This document shows positions 1 to 6,050 of a DNA stretch of 8,845 nt, piece by piece. The stretch is from Gemmatimonadota bacterium (GTDB lineage Bacteria > Gemmatimonadota > Gemmatimonadetes > Palauibacterales > Palauibacteraceae), in NCBI GenBank assembly GCA_030601615.1, contig JAUVTH010000053.1, positions 1-8,845 on the forward strand. The letters are read 5' to 3'. Below the pieces are notes generated by a model. The model was not told the DNA's origin. It saw only the letters and a list, made by a program, of their open reading frames with translations, and did not search any database. The translations under genes and the position numbers were made by a program. Numbering within the stretch: the stretch's first letter is position 1; each line of letters opens with the position of its first letter.

Positions 1-516
1 CTGGACGATTACCAACAGGTAGATCGCAGTGTAGCTGAGCTGCTGCAGCGGGTGATGGCCCAAGTAATGCGGCATCGATTCCTGGCGGACCAGAAAGTAG
101 TACTTGAGCATCTTCCACATGTTCTTCCAGTTCTTCGTCCGAACCGGGAGCAGGGCGTTCCAGCGCGCCCACTTGTTCCCCGCGAACAGCCAGTAGACCC
201 GCAGGATCGCCGCTGCAACGATGAGCGCCGCGGCCGAGAAGTGGAGGAAACGCGCCCATCCCATGAGGAAGTGGCTGCTCGCTTCGCCCCACGTGGTGAA
301 GTAGGGAGCCCCGATGTAGAAGCCCGTCACGACGAGCACGACGACCGTGATCGCGGAGACCCAGTGGGTGACGCGGAGCGGCCAACGCCACAGATACACC
401 CACCTGTATTCGGGGAGTGCCGGAGGATGCGGAATGTGTGTGGCGTCCGCGACATCCTCCGGAGTGACCCCGCCCGTGCCGGCCGGCTGGAGGGTCGGCT
501 CTCTCACGTCGGTCAT
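1..516 (-). CDS. hyaC: [NiFe] hydrogenase b-type cytochrome subunit, C-terminus beyond left edge
   Basis: Membrane di-heme cytochrome b that takes electrons from the hydrogenase small subunit and passes them to quinone. The visible 172 residues begin at the ATG at 516-514, which overlaps the stop of the large-subunit gene as ATGA; a GAGGTGAG ribosome site lies just upstream (about 530-523). Family marks are the N-terminal YRWVYLWRWPLRVTHW segment (about residues 37-52), a first membrane helix at about 53-70, a second with FLMGWARFLHFSAAALIV (about 83-100) running to RVYWLFAGNKWAR, and GHHPLQQLSY (about 153-162), which opens a third helix. His51, His82, His92 and His154/155 are candidates for heme ligands; I cannot assign them firmly. 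HyaC/HupC proteins are usually about 220-250 residues, so roughly a quarter is missing. Its place directly after the large subunit fits the family. Confidence is high for the family. Confidence 0.95.
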   Translation of the reverse strand, partial: MTDVREPTLQPAGTGGVTPEDVADATHIPHPPALPEYRWVYLWRWPLRVTHWVSAITVVVLVVTGFYIGAPYFTTWGEASSHFLMGWARFLHFSAAALIVAAAILRVYWLFAGNKWARWNALLPVRTKNWKNMWKMLKYYFLVRQESMPHYLGHHPLQQLSYTAIYLLVIVQ

Positions 517-2228
517 CTCACCCTCACCTCGGTAACGGGCTTACCGTTGGCATCCAGCACGTGCACGCCGCACGCCATGCAGGGATCGAACGAGTGGATC
601 GTGCGGAGGATCTCCAGCGGCCGTTCTGGGTCGACCAGCGGATGGTTGTCCGTGAGCGACGCTTCGTACGGTCCCATCTGGCCCTCGCCATCCCGCGGTG
701 AGCCGTTCCAGGTGCTCGGCACCACGCACTGGTAGCGCGAGATCTTGCTGTCTTTGATCTCGATCCAGTGGCCGAGGTTCCCGCGCGGCGCGTCCTGGTA
801 CCCGTATCCCCGCGCCGTGGCCGGCCATGTGCTCGGGTCCCACCGCTCACCGTTGAAGGTGGCCGTGTCGCCCCCCTTGATCCGGCCGACCAGGTCGTCG
901 TACCACTTCTCCATGCGTCTCGCCAGCAGTACCGTCTCGATGCCTCGCGCCGCGGTACGGCCAAGGGTCGAGAACAGGGCCTCCGGACCCACTTCCAAGC
1001 GGCCCAGCACCTCGCCGACCAGCTCCCGGGCGCCCTCGTGTCCGGAGCCGTAGGCAACCAGCATGCGGGCGAGCGGACCCACCTCCATCGGCATCCCGTT
1101 GTAGCGCGGGGCCTTCATCCACGTGTACTTGTCCTCGCCCTGGAGGTACTCCCACGGCGTCGGAGGGCCGCTGTACTTCGGTTTCGTCTCACCCTCGTAC
1201 GGGTGGAGACCCGTCTGATCTCCCGCTTCGTATTCGTACCACGAGTGGGTGATGTACTCCTTGATCAGCTGCTGATCGTAGGGAAGTACCTCGCCGATGT
1301 TCTTGCCGAGAATGACACCCTGCGGCAGGTAGTACGAGTCGGTGTTCCGGATGTCGTCCTCCGGAAACTCGCCGCAGGCCATGTAGTTTCCGACGCCGCC
1401 CCCGATGCCGGCCCACTCCTTGTAGAAGCCGGCGATCGCCACGAGGTCCGGCCAGTACACCTCCTCGACGAATCGGCGCGCCCGTCGGATCATGGCGTAG
1501 ATATCGGTCAGGCGTTCGGCGTTGATCGTGGCCGTGCTCTCGAGGTTGATGGCCGAAGCCATCCCGCCAACCAGGAAGTTCGGATGCGGGTTCTTGCCCC
1601 CGAAGATCGTGTGCACGCGGATCACGTCCCGCTGCCAGTCCAGCGCTTCGAGATAGTGGGCGACCGCCAGCAGGTTGACCTCGGGCGGCAACTTGTAGGC
1701 CGGATGGCCCCAGTATCCGTTGGAGAAGATCCCGAGCTGCCCTCCCTCAACGAACCTTCCGATCCGGTCCTGAACCTCGGCAAAGTACGTCTCTGAGTTG
1801 TTTGGCCACGGAGAGATCGAGCGAGCGATCTGCGACGTCACCGCTGGATCGGCCGACAGCGAGCTCACCACATCCACCCAATCCAGCGCGTGCAGGTGAT
1901 AGAAGTGGATCACGTGGTCCTGGATGAACTGCATTCCGAGGATCAGGTTCCGGATGATGTTGGCGTTGGCCGGGATCCGGATGTCGAGGGCGTCCTCGAC
2001 CGCCCGCAGGGATGCGATCGCGTGCACTACCGTGCACACGCCGCAGATCCGCTGGGTGAAGGCCCACGCGTCACGCGGGTCCCTCCCTTCCATGATGATC
2101 TCGATTCCCCGGAACTGGGTCGAGGATGCCCAGGCATCGGCGATCCTTCCGTCCTCGGCCTGGACCTCGATACGCAGATGTCCCTCGATCCTGGTGATCG
2201 GATCGACGACTACCTTAGTCCTGGCCAC
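513..2228 (-). CDS. hyaB: [NiFe] hydrogenase large (catalytic) subunit, group 1 uptake type
   Basis: Carries the NiFe(CN)2CO site that splits H2. The 571-residue protein has RIEGHLRIE (residues 13-21, with Glu15 at the position of the proton-transfer Glu of the family), the L1 motif RICGVC (Cys62, Cys65, followed by His69) and the L2 motif DPCMACGVH (Cys550, Cys553, His556). All four nickel cysteines are present. By family rule a HyaD/HupD-type protease cuts after His556 and removes a 15-residue tail; this tail shows the protein needs nickel-dependent maturation. The start is GTG at 2228-2226, inside the end of the small-subunit gene (14-base overlap), with GGAGGTGG at 2239-2232 and six bases between GGAGG and GTG. 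The protein has no signal peptide; it is expected to cross the membrane bound to the Tat-bearing small subunit. Length and sequence are ordinary for group 1 enzymes that pair with a cytochrome b; the exact subgroup is not decided here. Confidence 0.98.
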   Translation of the reverse strand: MARTKVVVDPITRIEGHLRIEVQAEDGRIADAWASSTQFRGIEIIMEGRDPRDAWAFTQRICGVCTVVHAIASLRAVEDALDIRIPANANIIRNLILGMQFIQDHVIHFYHLHALDWVDVVSSLSADPAVTSQIARSISPWPNNSETYFAEVQDRIGRFVEGGQLGIFSNGYWGHPAYKLPPEVNLLAVAHYLEALDWQRDVIRVHTIFGGKNPHPNFLVGGMASAINLESTATINAERLTDIYAMIRRARRFVEEVYWPDLVAIAGFYKEWAGIGGGVGNYMACGEFPEDDIRNTDSYYLPQGVILGKNIGEVLPYDQQLIKEYITHSWYEYEAGDQTGLHPYEGETKPKYSGPPTPWEYLQGEDKYTWMKAPRYNGMPMEVGPLARMLVAYGSGHEGARELVGEVLGRLEVGPEALFSTLGRTAARGIETVLLARRMEKWYDDLVGRIKGGDTATFNGERWDPSTWPATARGYGYQDAPRGNLGHWIEIKDSKISRYQCVVPSTWNGSPRDGEGQMGPYEASLTDNHPLVDPERPLEILRTIHSFDPCMACGVHVLDANGKPVTEVRVR

Positions 2229-3366
2229 GGTCCACCTCCGCTTCCTGTGAGGGCTGGGAAATCACGGGCAGCTGCTTGCGCTGCCGCGCTCTGTGCACGC
2301 CGGTCGCTACGGCGTGCGCCGCGACGCCTGCCGTCACGCCCACCGCCAGAACGCCACCGATCGTATCCACCCGACGCTCGACTCCGAAGCCGGCGACATC
2401 CGGGAGACGCTCGTAGAACGGCGTCATCGTGTCCCAGAACTGCCTCTCGGTGCACCCTATGCACGGGTGGCCCGCCCCGATCGGCCAGCTCGTCCGCACG
2501 TTCCACTGGATGATCGGACAGGGCGAGAAGCTGGCCGGTCCCTTGCAGCCCTTTCGGTACAGGCACCATCCCTTTCGCGCCGCTTCGTCGTCGAACTCCT
2601 CCACGAACTGGCCGGCGTCGAAATGCGCTCGCCTCTGACACTGGTCGTGGATCCTCTTCCCGTACGCGAACAGGGGGCGGCCGTCGATATCGAGCGCCGG
2701 TACGCGTCCGAACGTCAGGAGGTGAACGATGGTCGCCGTCACGACGTCGGAAATCGGAGGGCACCCCGCGATGTTCACGACGGGCTTGTCCCGGACGATA
2801 TCGGATACACCAACCGCGCCCGTCGGGTTGGGGTTCGCGGCCTGGATGTTGCCCCAGTGTGCGCAGGCTCCAACCGCGATCACGGCTCCAGCGCCGGCCG
2901 CCGCTTCCTCCAGGACCTCCTTGGCCGTGCGTCCGCCGATAGTCGTGTAGATCCCGTTGTCCTTCAGGGGCACCGAGCCCGTCACGACCAGGATGTACTG
3001 CCCGGCGTTCGCCTGCATCGCAGCCTGCAGGGCCTCTTCCGCCGCATGTCCGGCCGCGGCCATGAGCGTGTGGTTGTAGTCCAGCGAGATCGTGTCGAGG
3101 ATCAGGTCGCCGATCGAGGGCTCGGACGTACGGATCAGGCTCTCGACGCACCCGGTGCATTCCTGGAGTTGGATCCAGATGACGCTGGGCCTGCGCATCT
3201 GTGCGAGCGCCTCGACCATTCGGGGAGTGACGACCGAACTGAGGCCGAGCATGGCGGTAAGCTTCCCACACAGTTCGAGAAAGTCACGCCGGCTCACACC
3301 CCGGGCGCTCAGATGCTCGCCCAGAGTCTCGTCGGTCGTCCAAGGATGGGATGTGGGAGCTAGCAT
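2215..3366 (-). CDS. hyaA: [NiFe] hydrogenase small subunit, Tat-exported, iron-sulfur relay
   Basis: Electron-transfer subunit of the periplasm-facing hydrogenase, 383 residues. The Tat signal SRRDFLELCG is at 25-34, followed by a hydrophobic stretch to about 55. Proximal [4Fe-4S] ligands are Cys70, Cys73, Cys168 and Cys202; distal cluster ligands are His240, Cys243, Cys268 and Cys274; medial [3Fe-4S] ligands are Cys283, Cys302 and Cys305, with Pro295 in SWPIGAGHPCIGC. As I recall E. coli Hyd-1 mature numbering, every ligand sits at a constant offset of 53. The two extra proximal cysteines of oxygen-tolerant enzymes (Hyd-1 Cys19 and Cys120) are Gly72 and Asn173 here. A single membrane helix (about 335-357) and a basic stretch (RARQRK) near the C-terminus anchor it beside the cytochrome b. 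The start ATG at 3366-3364 follows GGAGGTGA at 3377-3370. A nearby ATG at 3370-3368 is in another frame and too close to the ribosome site. First gene of the operon. Confidence 0.98.
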   Translation of the reverse strand: MLAPTSHPWTTDETLGEHLSARGVSRRDFLELCGKLTAMLGLSSVVTPRMVEALAQMRRPSVIWIQLQECTGCVESLIRTSEPSIGDLILDTISLDYNHTLMAAAGHAAEEALQAAMQANAGQYILVVTGSVPLKDNGIYTTIGGRTAKEVLEEAAAGAGAVIAVGACAHWGNIQAANPNPTGAVGVSDIVRDKPVVNIAGCPPISDVVTATIVHLLTFGRVPALDIDGRPLFAYGKRIHDQCQRRAHFDAGQFVEEFDDEAARKGWCLYRKGCKGPASFSPCPIIQWNVRTSWPIGAGHPCIGCTERQFWDTMTPFYERLPDVAGFGVERRVDTIGGVLAVGVTAGVAAHAVATGVHRARQRKQLPVISQPSQEAEVDRGQD

Positions 3367-3369
3367 GCA

Positions 3370-3377
3370 TCACCTCC
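3370..3377 (-). promoter_or_regulatory. Strong Shine-Dalgarno site of the hydrogenase small subunit
   Basis: GGAGGTGA on the minus strand is a full eight-base match to the 16S anti-Shine-Dalgarno end, with six bases from GGAGG to the ATG at 3366. It decides the start, since a second ATG at 3370-3368 overlaps the site itself. The large subunit has a near-identical site (2239-2232) with the same spacing, which suggests matched translation of the two subunits. Confidence 0.8.
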
Positions 3378-3524
3378 GATGGACCGTTCACATCGCGTCG
3401 CGCGACACGACGGACGCGCCACGACAGCGGGACCCGGTGGCTTGCGGATACACGAAATGCCGGGTCTGTATTGCCACGTCACGCATCGCGCGACGCCGAT
3501 CTATCGGATAATGCCCCGGAGTCT

Positions 3525-3556
3525 CCCTGCCTCGGCGGGATCTGATCCCGGCAGGG
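3525..3556. repeat. Two-part inverted repeat (bulged hairpin)
   Basis: The outer arms CCCTGCC (3525-3531) and GGCAGGG (3550-3556) are perfect complements. Inside, GGGATC (3537-3542) pairs with GATCCC (3544-3549), with a five-base bulge at 3532-3536 (the tightest inner pairs would open to form a real loop). No T-run follows on either strand, so it is more likely leader structure or a protein site than an intrinsic terminator, or chance in GC-rich DNA. Confidence 0.45.
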
Positions 3557-3561
3557 CGACA

Positions 3562-3577
3562 TGCTTCGAGGGAAGCA
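3562..3577. repeat. Perfect 6-bp stem, 4-base loop inverted repeat
   Basis: TGCTTC (3562-3567) and GAAGCA (3572-3577) flank the loop GAGG. It lies six bases from the bulged hairpin at 3525-3556 and has no T-run on the minus strand. It may be part of a folded leader of the hydrogenase transcript if transcription starts further upstream; this is inference. Confidence 0.4.
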
Positions 3578-3597
3578 AAGAGCGTGCCCGATTCGCT

Positions 3598-3620
3598 CTC
3601 AGCGAGAGATGACGGCTGAG
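3598..3620. repeat. Inverted repeat with two competing foldings
   Basis: CTCAGC (3598-3603) pairs with GCTGAG (3615-3620) across an 11-base loop. An overlapping and exclusive pairing is CTCTC (3596-3600) with GAGAG (3604-3608) across a three-base loop. Two exclusive foldings are what a regulatory leader would show, but both stems are short and could be chance. Confidence 0.3.
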
Positions 3621-3676
3621 AACCGTTCCTGGGCCGTTTGCGGGCGTCGCTGGCCTCCGACGCACTCACCGCGGCT

Positions 3677-3689
3677 CGTGCCAGGCACG
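3677..3689. repeat. Perfect odd palindrome CGTGCCAGGCACG
   Basis: Six-base arms, CGTGCC and GGCACG, around a central A, 46 bases beyond the ptrB stop. The short symmetric form is more like a dimeric regulator site than a transcript hairpin. No T-tract follows on the minus strand. Function unknown. Confidence 0.35.
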
Positions 3690-3734
3690 CCCGAAGTGAG
3701 TCGTTCTGTCAGGTCGCTGTGGGACGACTCAACG

Positions 3735-5879
3735 CTACTCCGCGATCCCGGCCAGATCCAGCAGGAAAGCGTACTCCAGCGCCGTCTCGCGGTGACGCTT
3801 GAACCGCCCCGAAGCTCCACCGTGCCCCGCCTCCATGTTCGTGTGGAGGTAGAGACGATTCGAGTCCGTCTTCATGGTCCGGAGCTTCGCCACCCACTTG
3901 GCCGGCTCCCAGTACTGCACCTGCGAATCGTGCAGTCCGGTCGTCACGAGAAGGTTCGGGTAGTCCACGCGCTCGACGTTGTCATATGGCGAGTACGAGA
4001 GCATGTATTCGAAATAGGTGGAATCGTTCGGGTCTCCCCATTCATCGTACTCGCTCGTAGTGAGCGGAATCGACTCGTCCAGCATCGTGGTGACGACGTC
4101 CACGAACGGAACGGCGGCGACCACACCACGCCATAAATCCGGGCGCATGTTCACAACTGCCCCCATGAGAAGGCCGCCGGCGCTCCCGCCCATCGCGAAC
4201 ACACGATCTGGGTCCGCGTAGCCCTCGCTCACGAGGTATTCGGCGGAATCGATGAAATCGGTGAACGTGTTCATCTTGTTGAGCAGCTTGCCTTCCTCGT
4301 ACCACCAGCGGCCAAGCTCCTCTCCGCCTCGCACATGCGCGATCGCGAAGACGAAGCCCCGGTCGAGCAGGCTGAGGCGGGCCGGGCTGAACGTCGCGTC
4401 CATGCTGGAGCCGTAGGACCCGTACGCGTACAGGAGAAGCGGAGCACTCCCGTTCCGCTCGAAACCCCGGCGGTATACGAGAGAGATGGGCACCTGCCGC
4501 CCGTCCCGGGCCTCCGCCCACAGACGCTCCGATTCGTAGTCCGCCGGGTCGAAATCGCCCACCACCTCGGTGCGCTTGAGAAGCTTTCTTTCCCGCGACT
4601 CCATGTCGTAATCATATGTCGTGAACGGTGTCGTCATCGACGTATACCCGTACCGCAGTACCGACGTGTCGAATTCCAGATTGGCCGTCGTAAACGCCAT
4701 CCACGCCGCATCGTCGAACTCGATGTAGTGCTCGCCGTCACCCGTCCACGGAATCACCCTGAGGCGTACGAGCCCGCCCTCCCGCTCCTCGAGGACAAGG
4801 TGGTCGCGGAACAGATCGAACCCCTCCAGCAGCACGCTGTCCCGATGGGCCACGACCTCCTCCCATCCATCGATGTCCGGGTCATCGACCGGGGCCCGCA
4901 CGAGACGGAAGTTCGGAGCTTCATGGTTTGTGCGGAAATAGAAGTGGTCCCCGAAGTGCTCGACGGAGTACTCGTGATCAGCCGCGCGCGGCAGGATGAC
5001 CCGAAACTCAGCCGACGGATCCGCCGCGGACACGTATCGGTACTCCGTTGACAGCGTCTGGGAAGAGGTGATGAAGATGTAGTCCTGGGACTTCGTACGC
5101 CCGACGCTGACGTTGAACTCCTCGTCGGTCTCCTCGTACACCAGCTCGTCCGCCGACGGATCGGTACCGAGGATGTGACGGTAGACCTGGAACCTGCGCA
5201 GTGTCTCCGGATCCTGGCGCGTGTAGAACAACGTGCGATTGTCCGCAGCCCACGCCACGTTCGGCGTCACGTCCGGGATCTCGTCCGCGAGGTATTCCCC
5301 CGTCTCCAGATCGAGGAAGCGGATCGTGTACTTCCTCCGACCCACGCTGTCCGTGGCGAACGCCAGGATGCGTTGGTCCTCGCTGATCCCGCTCACTCCC
5401 ACCCTGGCAGAGAAGTACTCGTGGCCCGACGCCAGGGCGTTCACATCCACCATGACCTCCTCGGGACCCTCGATCGAGCCCTCCCGGCGGACGTGGACCG
5501 GGTATTCCTTCCCTTGCTCGTACCGCGCCTGGTAGTAGTAATCGCGAAAGCGGTACGGAACCGACTCGTCGTCTTCCTTGATCCGCCCGACGATCTCCTG
5601 GAACAGCCGCTCCTGCAGGTCGGCGGTGTGAGCCATCTCCGTCTCGAGGTACGCGTTCTCGGCCGCCAGGTACTGGACGACGACCGGATCCTCGCGCTCC
5701 TTGAGCCAGTAGTAATCATCGATGCGGGTGGTGCCGTGCAGCTCGAGCTCCGTCGGTTCCACACGCGCCACCGGCGGCTCCGTCCGGGACGTCCCGTTGC
5801 CGTCACATCCTCCGGCAACCACCGCACAAACCATCATCAGAGGAATCCCTCCCGCAAGACCTGGCCTGAATCCACGCAT
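3735..5879 (-). CDS. ptrB: Oligopeptidase B (S9A serine peptidase) with lipoprotein signal
   Basis: Serine oligopeptidase that cuts short peptides after Arg or Lys. The 714-residue protein has the N-terminal HGTTRIDDYYWLK segment (about 48-60), a seven-bladed propeller region, and an alpha/beta hydrolase domain from about residue 440. Catalytic residues are Ser566 in GGSAGG, Asp651 in GLHDSQVQYWEP and His686 in AGHGGASGR. As I recall E. coli PtrB (Ser532, Asp617, His652), all three sit at a constant offset of 34, so the proteins are collinear apart from the N-terminus. Of the two acidic residues that set P1 basic specificity in enterobacterial enzymes (Glu576, Glu578), the first is kept (Glu610) and the second is Asp612. 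The added N-terminus is a hydrophobic leader ending AGGC at Cys25, a probable lipobox, followed by Asp26 and a Gly/Ser/Thr/Glu-rich linker, so the enzyme is probably a membrane lipoprotein rather than cytosolic. Start ATG at 5879 follows AAGGGGG (5890-5884). Confidence 0.96.
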   Translation of the reverse strand: MRGFRPGLAGGIPLMMVCAVVAGGCDGNGTSRTEPPVARVEPTELELHGTTRIDDYYWLKEREDPVVVQYLAAENAYLETEMAHTADLQERLFQEIVGRIKEDDESVPYRFRDYYYQARYEQGKEYPVHVRREGSIEGPEEVMVDVNALASGHEYFSARVGVSGISEDQRILAFATDSVGRRKYTIRFLDLETGEYLADEIPDVTPNVAWAADNRTLFYTRQDPETLRRFQVYRHILGTDPSADELVYEETDEEFNVSVGRTKSQDYIFITSSQTLSTEYRYVSAADPSAEFRVILPRAADHEYSVEHFGDHFYFRTNHEAPNFRLVRAPVDDPDIDGWEEVVAHRDSVLLEGFDLFRDHLVLEEREGGLVRLRVIPWTGDGEHYIEFDDAAWMAFTTANLEFDTSVLRYGYTSMTTPFTTYDYDMESRERKLLKRTEVVGDFDPADYESERLWAEARDGRQVPISLVYRRGFERNGSAPLLLYAYGSYGSSMDATFSPARLSLLDRGFVFAIAHVRGGEELGRWWYEEGKLLNKMNTFTDFIDSAEYLVSEGYADPDRVFAMGGSAGGLLMGAVVNMRPDLWRGVVAAVPFVDVVTTMLDESIPLTTSEYDEWGDPNDSTYFEYMLSYSPYDNVERVDYPNLLVTTGLHDSQVQYWEPAKWVAKLRTMKTDSNRLYLHTNMEAGHGGASGRFKRHRETALEYAFLLDLAGIAE

Positions 5880-6050
5880 CGTACCCCCTTACCAGCATAT
5901 CGAAATCGGCCGGTGGCGCCTGTGACGCGCTCTGGCATTCCAGCAGGTTGCTGACAAAAGTCGGGTTGCATGGTATCGCCGGACGTCGCACCATGACAGC
6001 CCCTTTTGGCGGTCCGGGCGGGGCCGCGCAACATCGGAAGGAAGTTTGAG
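5880..6050. promoter_or_regulatory. Shared divergent upstream region of the two S9 peptidase genes
   Basis: The 171 bases separate the ptrB start (minus) from the DPP5-like start (plus) and must hold promoters for both. For the plus gene a weak candidate is CTGACA (5951-5956), 17 bases, then TATCGC (5974-5979), with five and three matches to the sigma-70 boxes. An inverted repeat, CAGCA-GGT-TGCTG (5941-5953), overlaps that candidate -35 box. I found no convincing box pair for the minus gene. The plus gene's ribosome site is AAGGA at 6038-6042. Confidence 0.45.

Larger units (their letters stand above)
3367..3734. other. Gene-free region upstream of the hydrogenase operon and downstream of ptrB
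   Basis: These 368 bases lie between the ptrB stop (TAG at 3737-3735) and the hydrogenase small-subunit start, both on the minus strand. The region should hold the end of the ptrB transcript and the hydrogenase promoter and leader. I see no convincing TTGACA/TATAAT pair and no TGGCAC-N5-TTGC sigma-54 site on the minus strand. Short open frames here (for example a 93-codon one at 3669-3388) are rich in Arg and Ser and look non-coding. Several inverted repeats are present and listed separately: 3525-3556, 3562-3577, 3598-3620 and 3677-3689. None has a T-tract, so no classical terminator for ptrB is evident. Confidence 0.6.

Noticed and set aside
768..1796. Open frame of 342 codons on the plus strand opposite the hydrogenase large subunit.
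   Set aside because: It is antisense to a gene with full catalytic motifs. The translation is Arg/Val/Leu-rich without a recognisable domain, as expected for a shadow frame in GC-rich DNA.
2293..3363. Open frame of 356 codons on the plus strand and another of 353 codons on the minus strand (3271-2210) over the small-subunit gene.
   Set aside because: Both overlap hyaA, whose iron-sulfur ligands are all in order. The other frames are rich in Arg and Pro and show no family motif.
3525..3556. Bulged hairpin as intrinsic terminator of ptrB.
   Set aside because: No T-run follows the stem on the minus strand, and it lies about 180 bases past the stop codon.
3388..3669. A 93-codon minus-strand frame (and shorter plus-strand ones) in the gap before the hydrogenase operon.
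   Set aside because: Composition is Arg/Ser-rich and without a domain, there is no clear ribosome site, and it runs across several inverted repeats. Leader or spacer DNA is the simpler reading.
3400..3734. Sigma-54 or sigma-70 promoter for the hydrogenase operon.
   Set aside because: I searched the minus strand for TGGCAC-N5-TTGC and for TTGACA/TATAAT pairs and found only partial matches, such as TGGCAATAC near 3476-3468 without the second box.
6006..6050. Upstream TTG start for the DPP5-like gene.
   Set aside because: It has no ribosome site and would place 15 residues ahead of a good Sec signal, whereas ATG 6051 has AAGGA eight bases upstream and gives a length matching DPP5.
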